From: Armillaria gallica
Lineage: Eukaryota; Basidiomycota; Agaricomycetes; Agaricales; Physalacriaceae
Direction of reading: 5' to 3'
Length of the DNA stretch: 64,000 nt
NCBI GenBank assembly: GCA_037576215.1
Contig: JBANDB010000008.1
Coordinates: 3,162,001 to 3,226,000, forward strand
The position numbers and the translations under genes are program-made. The notes beneath the pieces are model-generated. The model was not told where the DNA came from. It did not search any database and was given only the letters and a program-made list of their open reading frames with translations. Positions 29,591 through 41,551 of the stretch are shown piece by piece. Numbering within the stretch: position 1 is the first letter of the stretch; the number at the start of each line of letters is the position of its first letter.

Positions 29591-31069
29591 TGTTAGAATA
29601 TACTTTGTAGTGATGAGGTGGTGGTTGAGATGAAGAGCTTTATATGGATGTGGCGGTGTTTCAACACTGCATATGTTATCGCGTGCTTCATCTAGGCGCT
29701 GTCTAAATTTGGCAATCCACACCTAAAGCAACGAGGATACCAGCTACGGCATCTACTACGCACCACTATTTTAGTCCGTGTATATGTACAGTCACTGCGT
29801 ATCAAGCCTGCGCAATCGGCGTTCATCCCAAAAGTCTCGTCTAGCGCAGGCTTTCTGACTGGATCGCTGCGGTACTTCGTGTCGCACAGCTGTACAGTTG
29901 ACTCACAGGGAGTCTGGCGAGTGACCTCGGAAGCGATTCAGAAAGGCTTTGTGCTATATATGCGAAGCGTCCCAGAGAAACCGGGGCAGAAAAGAGAAAG
30001 GGAAATGTTTAATTCGTCAGTTACTGACATCGAATTGGACCTTGTAAAACGCAAGCAATTTAAAAATTGAAGCCAAGTGAAAGACAAAACGATCTGTACA
30101 AAAGAATCTCAAATTGGCCACGGCAAGAGCACGCAGAAGCGGTTTCACAACGAAGATGCAGCGATCAAGAGCACATGGTCGAAGCACCTTGAATACATAC
30201 AATCGGGTGACTTTCTCGCAAAGAGAACAACATCACCATGTCGTCGATCGCCACATGAGACCGAATCTTTTCTTAGACTGAGAAACCTCGGTGGCGTCTG
30301 GCGTCTCTTGCGAGGATCGCATTCACAACAGCTCAAGTACGTGTATCTGTTCATAAAAAGCGTCAGACCATACCCGTTTGATCAAACAGAAACTAACCAA
30401 AGAGTCCAACCTCTCCCGGGAACAAAGGATCACCCATAAATGGGATGGGCGGCCTAACGCAACTCTCCCAGACCAGCATGCCTAAAAACGCAATCAACCT
30501 GGTTCAATACCCTTACCTTCTAGGAAATCATGAGTACTCGCGACTGACCTGCTTCGTTCGATCGTCAGTAAAAAGGTCTCTACCATGTTTATGATGTTGA
30601 TGCTCTATGCTGGGTTTGGTCGGGAAACACAGCACAGTACCTCCTGCACAAGCAGGAACGGTCAATAAAAACTCACAACAGACAAGTGAGATTGAACTGA
30701 GCTTACGATTCGCTGCCGGTGTTGTAATTACCTCGAAAAAATTTGAAACCCTAAGTGCGATATTCTTGTGTGCACACCATCATCTTCGATGGTCTAAGAG
30801 ATCGGGGGGTCCACTGTGCTGATTGCGCGCTTCAGAGCGACTCGGATCGTTGGGGCGGTAAGACGCTCTACGGGTTTAACCGTACATGTCCACGAGGGAC
30901 AAATTAATGATTGATCATATTGCAAAGCCTCTGGATTAGAACCTAAACAAACTAAAGTAAAACCTAAGATGAAGACATATGTTAGATCACGATGTGGAAT
31001 GAAACTTAAAAAAAAAACATACCGCGCATTCTCATAAAGATAATTCCGGCATAAAATAAACAGAACAGG
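29591..31069. other. Intergenic, about 1.5 kb, no supported gene
   Basis: Contains the cofilin promoter on its left side. Short frames at 29,879-30,070 and 30,077-30,439 have no motif and no exon partners. I see no RNA gene or repeat. Confidence 0.4.
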
Positions 31070-33188
31070 CTAAACGCCACAGGCAGGATCACCGAGGTGT
31101 TTCGCCTCCGCTTCTCGAGCGCTGGGTACTCTCTTGTGGTCGGCGAGAAACGCTACTATCCCTAGGAATAACGTCAGGCGAACCATCGCTTCTCCAACTT
31201 TGGGCTCGACGTCGTTGATAAGGCTCTGGCGTTTGAACAGGGGTTCCTCGTTCGAAATCCCACTCCCGGGCAAGCGACTCACGGGGAGGCGAATGTACCA
31301 ACAAAATATGCTAAAAATGACGAGATTCAAAGACAGAAATGCAAGCAATTTCTCGTCACTAACCTGGGCTGACGTTAAACCTATGAGATTGACGGTGCTT
31401 CGTCTGTGCCTCAAGCTCGGAGTGTCCCTCGGAGACGGTAGCACAAGGGTTGCTCGCCTCGAACGCGGGGATCGAACGTCTTCGGGAGCGTTTCTACTCT
31501 GAGCATCTTCCACCTGGGCTGGTTCCTCTGACTGATCGGAGGCATTATTGTCTGAGGGTGACCGTGCAATGGTGTATACGCCCGCAAAAGTGGCTGAACA
31601 GCCATATAGGAATGTTACAATTTGGTGGAAGGATGCCTTTTGGAAGTCGCCATACAGTATCGCAGATCCTACGATAGCTGAGAGGTTGAACAAAACAAAC
31701 TGAGTGGGTATGACGATCTGCGGCTATGGGTTAGTCTCAAGGAAGAAGGAATCCTAAGAGACGATCAACCTTGCTATCGAACCTCATCAAGGCGCGATTT
31801 AGGTATCTGATTTGTCCTATGCCTGTAACTGCAAGAACCTTGTCAAGCGTAGGTAAGTCGGGTGTCCTCCAGGTGCTTATCGTATTACTCACAAGGATGA
31901 CTGGGTATGTGATAGGGCTTGCGAACATTTCTATCCATTGCATCGTCAGCAAAGTGGATATGGCTTTTGTAGAAAGAACGGTGAAGCCTCCTGTTCTCGT
32001 GTTAACATCATCATAAAGTTGCACAGCCTATCTACTCACCAAAAAGAGCGCATAAGCCTACATCGATGGTCACCCACCGTCGACCCAGAGGTCCTTCGGA
32101 TAAGATGGAGAGGACTATTGATCCAGCGACATAAACGCATGAATAAACGATAAACGGAGTCTGCGATATAGCTTTCAACAGCCCGTCGGGATCAAGGCGC
32201 GTGTCGGAAGAACTGGAAGCTAGCACTACTGTTACAGCCCCAATGATAGCCAGTATTATGCCCAGTATGTCGCGCTTCATTAAGGTCAGCGCGTCTCCCT
32301 TTGTCAGGGTTGGATAGATATAACCACCTTACGAAAGCGTTCTCGGAGCAAAAGGGGGGCAAAGAAACAGTTGGCGATGAGAGCGAACTTTGAGAGTCGT
32401 GAGTTCAAGATTGCATTTATCATTTGTTTGCTGTTTGCTTACAGTTCCAAGAGGTGCAACAACAGAAGCAGGCGCCCAGGCATACGATATGAAGTTACCT
32501 GTCATTGAAGTAAGAATAATTCCGATCCATAGATATTCAGTTACCTATTTCACCAACATTCATGAGGAGAAAACCAGACCACCTAAGGGAACAGATGATA
32601 AGCCTCTTTTCAACAAGAACGTAGAGCGAAAGAATCTCACCAAAGCTTAGATTTCAGATATTCACCCTCATTCTGTTCAAGCTCAGCGCGACCGTTCTCA
32701 TTGAACTTGTTTTGTTGAGATGACGCGCTCTCCTCTACCACTACATCGACTGGAATTGTCACTATAGGTGCCTTCGATCTTCTCCCAAACCTAGGTTGCG
32801 ACAGGAACTCAGCAAAGCTTCGTTTGTATGGTTTTCGGGGAGAAGGAGATGATCCATAGTTCGTCTGGCCATTCGGCGGCATCAACGGTACCGTCTCTGG
32901 ATACCGAAAGACATCTGACTCGCCGTCTGAGCGTGCCACACCCACCACTTCTGTCTCCTGGTCTTCATCCCTTTCGTTGAGACTTGGACCAGAACTATGA
33001 CCGTCGTCCTGGGGTTTTACTGTTCCGTCTCTCCCCAAGCCGTTCAGTGACGATAATTTCACAGCGTCTAATCGTTTGTGCGCGAGTTTTTGTACATTAA
33101 GAGCCAATGAAATGAGGATATTTCCAGCTATCGCGACTGAGATGCCAATCACGGTGGGCGTGTTGATGTGGAGTTGTCCAGGATCCAT
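31070..33188 (-). CDS. NIPA-type magnesium transporter
   Basis: Multi-exon membrane protein. The N-terminal TM is IGISVAIAGNILISLALNVQKLAHKRL; a cytosolic low-complexity insert (~120 residues, Ser/Pro/acidic) follows; then YLWIGIILTSMTGNFISYAWAPASVVAPLGTFALIANCFFAPLLLRE, DILGIILAIIGAVTVVLAS, FIVYSCVYVAGSIVLSI, FTVLSTKAISTLLTM, PITYPVILV, IRYLNRALMRFDSK, FVLFNLSAIVGSAILYGDF and FLYGCSATFAGVYTIA. SYAWAPASVVAPLG, TKAIS and LNRALMRFD are family hallmarks. Members move Mg2+ across the plasma or endosomal membranes. The hydrophilic insert between TM1 and TM2 is longer than in animal proteins. The C-terminal exons are less certain. Confidence 0.85.
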
Positions 33189-33659
33189 GGTATCGCCAAT
33201 AAGAGAAGGGATAAGAGAAGGAAGAGAGGAAGTCTCAGCCTTCCAAGAAGCGAACCCGCCTTGCTGTTGGCCTTTGTGCGTCGGCGTCCAACGTTCGTCG
33301 CGGCGTCACTTTGGCGTCACCGCGGCCTCCGGTGACCGGGCCGGTGGTGTTTGTTCACGTATTTCAAGCGAAAACTTTTTTTTAAGGCCCTTTCTTCCTC
33401 AACTGTCATCGTCTCCAAGCTTTCAGCTTCATCCTCTATTTCCTTTTGGTGAGTATCATCTCTGTTTCTGTTTCTTCCATGATGAGCTCTTTAGATGACG
33501 AGTCTGAGCCATCAGTGCCAAGTTTCTTGGTTTCTGTTGAACGAGACGACACCCAAAATTTTTACCATTCATGCTTTCCTGAATTTTCTGCTTTCTTATC
33601 GGTTATAGATCCCAGATGTCTAACTACTTCTTTTCGCAGCTTATCTTCTCTTCTTTCAT
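33189..33659. promoter_or_regulatory. Divergent promoter of NIPA and PDCD2-like genes
   Basis: GC-rich core near 33,290-33,345 with repeated GGCGTC/GGCGTCAC units, then a pyrimidine-rich leader. A GTGAGT donor at about 33,450 and an acceptor TTTCGCAG at about 33,639 suggest a 5' UTR intron of the PDCD2-like gene. Confidence 0.5.
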
Positions 33660-35202
33660 ATGCCTCCGCCTGTCGAAGACGATTGGTCAGACTCTGACGA
33701 TGATGTCCTCGATGAGATCGAGACCTCTGTAACCTTAGGTGTACCAGATGGTCAGATTACTTCACAGACAGATCTTTCCGATGCGGCTGTATCGCGCTTG
33801 GGCGGTCTTCCTGTAGGTTAGCTTTACACATGTATCGTCGATAGAGTCTCAACATGTTTGAAGGCATTCCTTGCTTCGCGTGAACCCTCTTATTCTTCGT
33901 CGCAGTGCAAGGTATGCAGCAGTCCGATGGAACTTCTCGCCCAGATGTGGTGTCCTTTTGAAGACAGTCCCATGGATCGGGCCCTGTACATCTGGGGCTG
34001 CGCAAGGGCGCAATGCCAGAAGCAGAAAGGGAGGTGAGTTTCGGTGTGTATTGCCATGACTCCTCAGCAAGCATATCCTCACCTCGCGCACCAGTATACG
34101 CGCTTGGAGAGCGTTGCGATACAATGCCGAATATGCCGCAAAACTGGAAAAGAAACGGGAGAAAGAGAAGGCTCGGGTCGAAGCGAAAAAAGAGAAGTTG
34201 CAGAAAGGGCCCCTCGCTAATCCGTTTTCTGTATAGTATTTTTCTATTCCGACATGAACCATTACTAACGGTTAGTCCAGATGGCTGCTGCTTCCACAGC
34301 GCCGAATCCATTTGGCCTTGGATCGCATATTTTCGGCGAAGCTACGCCTGCCAGGCAAGAGACTCCATCTGAACAGGACGACGACAGTGCTGATGAGGAT
34401 GGCGAATCGGACGTCGGGTCTTCGTCCTCAGAGCAATCTCTACTCACCGCCATGACCTCTGCTACATTGGAGGATTCGCCATGGAGACAAACGCTTTCTT
34501 ATCCGCCTCAATACCTCAAAACATTTCCCGAGTACATAACCCCCGAACCGAAACCCAAGATTCCTTCGGGAGCTCAAATAATCGACGACAACGATGATTC
34601 AAAAGGGGGTAAGGATATGGGCTGGTCCGAACAATACGAGAACTCTTTAGACGTTGACCATGTCTTCGAGCGATTTTCAAATCGAGTAAAACATGAACCT
34701 GAACAATGCATACGGTAAACACCATATTCTATTTTCTTATTCGCTCTCACTCAGCTTCTTTTCTAGCTACGATCTGAAAGGTGTCCCACTGCCATTCTCA
34801 ACAGACAATGTATTCAATCTCTTATTCCCCGCTCCTACCACTCCGCTACTGCCTGTAACGAAACCTGACTTTATGGTCATTCCTGCAGCCAAAAGGACCT
34901 ATGACCCTTCATCACTTCCTCCCTGCCCCAACTGCCAATCCAAACGTGTCTTTGAATGTCAACTGATGCCTAATACTATCAACGTCCTCCGTGATAGCTC
35001 GGCGGACGCGACGAAGAACATGTCTGATGAGGAGCGGCGGAAGGCTGTCCAGGAGGCACTAAAAGGCGGTGGTGGCAATCGTGGTATGGACTGGGGAACT
35101 TGTATGGTGTTCTCTTGTGAAAAGGACTGTTGTACGGAAAACGGGCAAGATGCCCGGGAAGCTTGGAAGGAGGAGCACGTCCTTGTCCAATGGGATGTTT
35201 AA
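33660..35202 (+). CDS. PDCD2-like / Tsr4 ribosome biogenesis protein
   Basis: Five exons. The start MPPPVEDDWSDSDDDV is followed by VTLGVPDG. The N-terminal zinc part shows CKVCSSPM, CPFED, and CARAQCQ; next a charged helix (RYNAEYAAKLEKKREKEKARVEAKK), a long acidic linker, then the PDCD2_C domain: WSEQYENSLDVDHVFERFSNRV, YDLKGVPLPFS, YDPSSLPPCPNCQSKRVFECQLMP, and GMDWGTCMVFSCEKDC. Cys pairs of a zinc site are conserved in both halves. In yeast, Tsr4 is a dedicated chaperone of ribosomal protein uS5 (Rps2) needed for 20S rRNA maturation; the same role is inferred here. All intron phases agree. Confidence 0.88.
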
Positions 35203-35442
35203 AGCAGAAACGCTGTTTTCTAGTTAAATTCAATTAGCGACTGTTCTCGCCTGCTTCTTAGTAACACAAGTCTGCTTCAACTTTTACGGAATAGGCAATA
35301 TGTCCTTCGCAATTACAGAGGCCACTAACCGTCATTTGAAGCTGGATCGGGTGTCTTTAGACAGATATCCAGAAGTCGGAAAAAAAAGAATTCTGGATCA
35401 TAAATACCACGAAGGTCTACATAATATATAGTAAGATGTCGC

Positions 35443-37149
35443 TCAAAGCAGTTTTTGTGCTGCAACCGCCAGCAACACTATGAGCACAGTGAGAATCAAG
35501 AAAATGATGGCCCATGCTAGACATGGTGGTGTTTGAGTCATACGTGTACATCGGTGTGCGTTGAAGGACTCACAAAAAGATGACGAGGAAGAATCTGGAA
35601 CAGTTACGACCCTAACAGAATTATCCGCGCTCCCCGAAACAAAAAGGTGTGAATCAGGGCTGAATGATATTGTCGTCGGAGGGAACTCGTGGGCTTTCAG
35701 GATAGACACGACAGGCTGGAATCGAGCATGAACACAAAGGCCTGATGAGGGGAAACAAAACCCTACTGTCAACGTATTGGCATCCAATAGTCCAATAGAC
35801 AAGTCTGACGAGCCAAAGCCCAGATATTGACCGTCAGGGCTGCAGATAACATTCAATCACGATCTCAAACCCTAACAGAGTAGGAAGCCATACCTGACAT
35901 CGAAGCAGGTCAACGCACGGTCTCCAATCTTCCGGAACTTGTCAACGGTCCAAGTATCAGTATTCCATTTGCACACAAAGGCCTGCCGCGGCATAGACCT
36001 GCTCTTCCGCGAGCGAACAGGGGACGTGTTGACCGCCGTATAGAAAACGCTGCTATCTTTCGGATGATACCTGATTTACACCGTGGAAGATCTCTTGGAA
36101 TGTACAGGCAATGGTGCGTACCGTCCACTTCGGAAAGTGCCTCCTGAAACACCGTTCAATGAATTGGGGAATTCCACAGTTCTTTGAAGTTTCATTTCAG
36201 GTAGGTTGGTCGCCTTTAGCTTGCCCTTTTTCTTGCTCTTGGGTGATGACTTCTGCGGCTTTGACGGAATCGAGTAGACAAGTAATTCCGCGGTAGTGAC
36301 AACGACCATCTATTCGGCGTCAATGTCTGAAGAGTCAGATCAAGGGTGGACGCACCGTGTCCCCAAAGAGTGCGATGTCATATATTTCCTTAGCGGTGGA
36401 GATCGGTGTCGCACGTAATGTTAGCGAAGGCACAGACATGAGATGAACCTAGTATGAGAACGTCAAACACACGAAATATGACAGCAAGCGGTGGACGAAC
36501 AATGTTAGGACCTGCAGCCGCTACGAGGGAACCGTCTTTGGATAGAACTGTTACTTTCTATGTTGACAACAGCGTTAGTATTACCAAAGGTACACCCATG
36601 AAAACGCACCTGAAATTCTTCCATGCTATCCGAATCCAGAGTCCCCGTCTTTCGAAGAAAGTTCAACCTAATGATATGTCAACACAAGACTTACGCCAGA
36701 CGACACGGTCACAGACTTGTGGTCCTTGATAGCGAAAGCGCGACAATTTTTATTCTGACCTTCAGCTACGAGCTCTTCGGTGCTGTTTGCTCCGCATATC
36801 AGGGTATGTGACTGTTTCCCAGCAGGAATGAGCAACTGAAACAGGGAACGTGTTGGCCATACGAACCTGAACATTGGTCGCCATGCTCATTGGAGCATCC
36901 TCTCCTGCATCAAGCTCGAACTCGTCGAGTATGTCTACAGAACGATCCTCTCCGACATGGTACAGTCTCTGAACGTACGGTCAGGATAGCCCAATTTCAC
37001 ATAACGCGTGTGGTACGTGCCAGTTTGTTTTTGATACCGCTACGCGAGGCACCTCCACCACCGCCTAGAACAAGCTCGTTGTCTGAGATGAAGGCAGAGG
37101 AATATACTGGAAACGCCTGGAAATTGTGGGCCGTATGGCGGGCACGCAT
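35443..37149 (-). CDS. SEC12: Sec12-like guanine nucleotide exchange factor for Sar1
   Basis: Several short exons. The N-terminal FPVYSSAFISDNELVLGGGGGASRSGIKNKL with the GGGG(A)SRSG K-loop is the Sec12/PREB hallmark that holds K+ and catalyses exchange. DELELDAGEDAPMSMATNVQ-like and WD-type blocks follow (TAELLVYSIP, PDGQYLGFGSSDLSIGLLD, HEFPPTTISFSPDSHLFVSGSADNSVRVV), ending in a C-terminal TM anchor AWAIIFLILTVLIVLLAVAAQKLL. Topology: a cytosolic seven-bladed propeller anchored in the ER membrane, loading GTP on Sar1 to start COPII budding. The start ATG at 37,149 (MRARHTAHNFQAFPVY) is chosen because it directly precedes the conserved block. Confidence 0.85.
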
Positions 37150-37283
37150 TTTGAAAGTCGAAGTTGAGAACACGTCGGTACGTGGTATGACTGCGGTCCG
37201 ACTGCCGTTTCTGTCAACTGCCCCTATTACTGTCTCAAAAAATAAATTACAGCAGGATTACAGCAAGTATGCACAAGTAAAGT

Positions 37284-38127
37284 CTAGTCATAATCATCTT
37301 CTTCTACTAGTTTTCTTTTGACGCCATTCGTGGCAGGTTCGTCAACCAGCGCAGTCTGAACTTCCTCCATCGCGTCACTGCCCTCTTCATCGTCACCGGC
37401 AAACAGCTCTTCGTGGTCCTCTATCTCACTTCCCTCCTCTGCATTGTCCCCAGCAGGCGTGCTCATGTCTGCTGCAGTTTGAATGGCGCTAATCGGGAAC
37501 GGCGCCTCCTCCACATAAGGCTCCTGCGACATGGTCACAGACGAAGCGGCGTCGCCTTGTTCAGGATACGAAGGTATAGCGGCAGGCTCCATGTCCTCAT
37601 CCTCATCCTCCGACTCGGACTCTTCAATCTCCTCTACCTCTTCGTCATACAGCTTCACTCCGGGGGGAGGCTTATTGGGAACGAGATCAAAGTCAATGGA
37701 CGTAAGGCACTCCGGTGTCTGCGGTAGACGAACGCCAAAGACTTCGGGGACTGCAGGAAGCGGTATAGTATTTGTCTGCGAGGCCAGTGTCATAATGTAC
37801 TGCAAGAGAAAACACGCGTCGATGAGAAATTATCACCGCTGCTGCTGATTACTTTACCTCCTTTGGTACGCGTCCACCAAACTCCCAGCCCACGCGCGCC
37901 TGGACCGCAAGGACAACATCGTCGTACTCGACTTTATCCTGTCGTCCTGCATGCTCTGCATATACCCGAGCATCAGTGAGGACGTGTTGGGTGTATCGGT
38001 TGGAGAATTCAAGCAGCTGGTGCAGCACACCGGGTTGAGCATCTTGTACACCAGGCGTTGAGGAAAGTAACAGAGCAATAGCCCTCGCAGTTGGTGGTAG
38101 ATTATCAACAGTACGTGCAGAGGACAT
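37284..38127 (-). CDS. TAF9: TFIID/SAGA subunit 9 (TAF9)
   Basis: Two exons joined by an intron at 37,802-37,859. The N-terminal histone fold reads LPPTARAIALLLSSTPGVQDAQPGVLHQLLEFSNRYTQHVLTDARVYAEHAGRQDKVEYDDVVLAVQARVGWEF, an H3-like TAF fold. Conserved TAF9 sequence after the fold: YIMTLASQTNTIPLPAVPEVFGVRLP and CLTSIDFDLVP. The C-terminus is a long acidic tail (EEVEEIEESESEDEDEDME) ending in a basic KRKLVEEDDYD. It pairs with TAF6 in TFIID and SAGA. The window thus carries two TFIID histone-fold subunits, ~26 kb apart. Confidence 0.9.
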
Positions 38128-38270
38128 GATAGAGCAGTGCCGAGTCCGGATCGGATGATCGGCCGAACGATTAGAATCTGTAAGCCGTGGAGTACCTCTC
38201 ACGTGCCTTGGATTGAAACTCAGTTCCCAGCCTTTCGCTTGCCGTCGTCGTCACCTTCCCCTTCTCCTTC

Positions 38271-39000
38271 ATGTTCCGTCTTACCATTGCTCGCACAGTC
38301 CTCAGTTCTGCTCGTCCTGTAGCATCACTTGCGGCCCTCAGACCTGTTCTCGCTCGGGGTTACCATGAGAAAGTGATCTCGCACTACGAAAGGCCTAGAA
38401 ACGTTGGTAGACCTCCCTTACCCGGTCTGGACCGGCTTATCTGATAAAATTTCTCTATAGGTGGGCTCCCTCCCTAAGAATGACATAGATGTCGGCACTG
38501 GGCTTGTAGGAGCTCCTGCGTAAGTATTTTCTTTCATGTGGCTTTGTGTGTTCCCTGTCTCACATGTTGCGGCATTAGGTGCGGTGATGTGATGAAACTC
38601 CAAATCCGCGTCGATGAGAACGGTATCATCTCCGACGTCAAGTTCAAAACCTTTGGTTGCGGTAGCGCCATTGCATCAAGCTCATATATGACTGAGCGCG
38701 TCAAGGGTCTTTCTCTTGAGGATGCTGGCAAAATTAAAAACACTGAGATCGCCAAAGAGCTTTGTCTACCTCCCGTCAAACTCCACTGCTCCAGTAAGAT
38801 TTCTTTTCTTTCTTTCTCGATTGAACTTTACTCAACGTCTCCTTGCAGTGTTGGCAGAAGATGCCATCCGGTCAGCTATTCGAGATTACCGGTCCAAGCG
38901 CGAAACCCTACCCAATCCGAAGCAAAAAGGATTCATCGACGTGACGCAGAGCACTGCCACTGGTGAAACTGTTGCTACAGCTCACCCCGGCCAAGCATAA
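38271..39000 (+). CDS. ISU1: Mitochondrial Fe-S cluster scaffold Isu1
   Basis: About four exons. The N-terminal ~25 residues (MFRLTIARTVLSSARPVASLAALR) form a mitochondrial presequence. The core: YHEKVISHYERPRNVGSL, VGAPACGDVMKLQI, FKTFGCGSAIASSSYMTE, and LPPVKLHCSMLAEDAIRSAI. The three cysteines that hold the nascent 2Fe-2S cluster (ACGD, FGCGSA, LHCS) and the LPPVK motif recognised by the Hsp70 Ssq1 are present. Its partner in the matrix is the Nfs1-Isd11 desulfurase. A C-terminal extension (GFIDVTQSTATGETVATAHPGQA) is unrelated to function as far as I can see. Confidence 0.94.
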
Positions 39001-39235
39001 ACACTTCTAATATTTACGGTTCCTCCGTTGTTATCATACCTTGCATTTGGAAGCACCCTCACCATCTTACTTAACTGTAGGTAGTACTTTTTTTTACTCT
39101 TTCTGTAGCATTTGTACCATTATCCGCATTTTCCAAAAAGTGACATTCAACTATATTTTCCCTGAAGGGTAGATAGACATTGATGACAATCATCGTATCG
39201 TTGATAATTTAAGCTCAGACGCCGTGGATCATGGG

Positions 39236-41301
39236 TCAAGCACCCTTCTGACCTACAAATGAGAAGTTCCCGGCTGCAAACCATCTCTCATTAGCCTCCT
39301 TTACGCGCTGGGCAGCAGTTGCTCTATTTGTAAGTTCAAATCCTTGTATGCAAGGTCAGCCGACCGTACAATACAACCACTGAATGCATACCTTGTGCTG
39401 GTGTAACACTCAATGAAGTTGCAGTTCCTGAATCCGATGATTGGGCGGCACGAGTCAATGCTGAAGTACGTAACCTATTGGCCTTGGACAATTTGGCTAC
39501 ACAAAAAGATCAGCAAACGGCTTTCGTCATTTCCCGGACGAATTGAACTGCTCACCTCTGCTGTTAGCCTCTCCCATGCCTGCTCGGACTTTACCAGTCC
39601 CAGCACCGATCAAACCCAACCCCTTGGTCTGATCAAAGGCACCCACTTCCTGTTCCGCCTCTCCGAAAGCCATGCGATTCTGCAGCTTCCGTAATTCTGT
39701 CTGCGCATAGGCTTCTTTGGCCTTTCGTGCCCTGGAAAGAATTAACGTCAATCAGTAGACTTGCGTCATCGAGGCGCTTACCGTTTACCGCCTCTCCGTT
39801 TTTTTGGGCCGTCACCTGGCACTGGTAAAGCTTTCGTCACCTTGGAGGGAGGAGGAGCGGCGAGACGATCGATGTGTTTCTCAATTTTGTCACGTAAGGA
39901 TTCACCGTAAGTTCCTGACCCTATTCATTGAAACGGTTTCATAAGAAGAGCGGGAAAGACTGACCATCCCGGCGCTGCCGTTCCAGGTCCATACGAGCTG
40001 CTAAAACGGACTTTGCTCCTATTGTACGTTGTATTTTGAGCTGATATTCTGGTGGTGTTTGTAACACGAGTTCAGACTGGAATATGAATCCTGTATGCCG
40101 TTTTTGCGTAGCCGTAGAAAAACCAGCCGTTATTTTCCTCTGAGCGCCGAGGAGCTATAAACAACAACCTGATTAGACGTAATGCCGCTGCTGCGAGTGG
40201 GAAAGAAACGCACATGAACATTGCAAGCCGGCATTTTCGCTAATGCGCCGAGACCGCCCGCAACACCTAAGAGTTTCGCAGCTGTAGTGGTGCCAACAAT
40301 TGCTGAAAGATTGGGTGCCAAGACGTTCATTCTAGAACTGACGTACATGAAAATCTGAGGGCATTTTTAGTTTTAATAGCGCAGAAATGACGATGCGGAG
40401 TATACCTTTTTCCGAGCCTCTTCCAAACGGTCTGCAAGGTCGCAAGCACGCCGGACAGCCTCCCACTGGGCGTCGGTTAACTGCTTGCCTGAGGTCGTGG
40501 TGGCAGTGACTACGACACTCATGATTATAGCTGGAGGCAGAACGCCGGCCAAGTCGACTTTCGTAGGGTCCTACAAGGCTCAGTGAGCTTCAAACGATAA
40601 ACATACGGGGTCAAAGTGTTCACCTCGTTGTTCGCGAGAACGCGTACGGAACGAATGTACATCGCCGGGTCGGTCACCAGTTGTTCGAGCTCAGGAAACT
40701 TTGGGGCGTAGTGGTCTCGAATGAACTACATGGGTGTCAAAATATTGTCAATAATTAAAGAGTGAGAGTGGCCTGCCTTGTGAACAACCATTATGTCGTT
40801 TTCAACATCGACAGAAAGGTTGTTGGCTTGAACTATGAGTGTGTATTCGGGATTCATATGGGCGGGCAGCGCCATAGCTTCGGGTGTGCTCGGATTCGCT
40901 TGGTATTTTTCAATTTCCTGAAGATTAAGTGAGCAAAATACGATAATTGCCTTCGATGAGCACACCTTTAGAAGGTCGGTCATTCTTTTACTCCCATCAA
41001 GTTTAGCAATATTGGTCACGTCCTCAACGCTACCCAGTTCCATCTGCTGCACGTCGTCAGCATCGAGTTCTTCTGCCGGTTTGACGCCCCCCGCAAGAAC
41101 CAGGCTGCCCACTGCTTGCTGGCCCTCACCGGCCTCCTCTTCATTGTCGTCCATTTCGGCGTCGGAACCGGCATCATCTGCCTTTCTCTTCAAAGGATTG
41201 AAAGTTGAAACTGACTGCTCAGGCTTTTTCTCTTCGTATTCTTCTTCAGCATCTGAGAGTCCATCGAGGTCAGCAAGCAGTTCGTCGGCGAGGCCACTCA
41301 T
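39236..41301 (-). CDS. PRP31: U4/U6 snRNP protein Prp31
   Basis: About eight exons. The acidic N-terminus [21 protein letters not shown] is followed by [21 protein letters not shown], a coiled coil with [20 protein letters not shown], and the NOSIC/Nop domain: [101 protein letters not shown]. The C-terminal Prp31 part holds [49 protein letters not shown] and ends [19 protein letters not shown]. It binds the U4 snRNA 5' stem-loop together with the 15.5K protein and bridges U4/U6 to U5. Confidence 0.92.
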
Positions 41302-41551
41302 GGTTGTCGTAAAGTTGCCGGCTGGCGATTGCCGTGCTGATCGATCACTGCTTTAGACCAAAGACATGCCAGTGAGCGACTCAGCCTTCCACCAGGCTCA
41401 GCCTGAGGCTACACTCTCTGGGGACGGTGCACGGGCAGAACATTCACATCCTTCGTACGGGACCACAGCAACCTGATTGCGTCGCATGCAAGTAGTCCTT
41501 GCTGATTCTACTTTTGTCTCAAAAATAACACTCTACTCAGAATCAGTGAAG

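Noticed and set aside
34281..34718. A separate gene beginning MAAASTAPNPFG
   Set aside because: It is an internal exon of the PDCD2-like gene; intron phases on both sides agree with one continuous protein.
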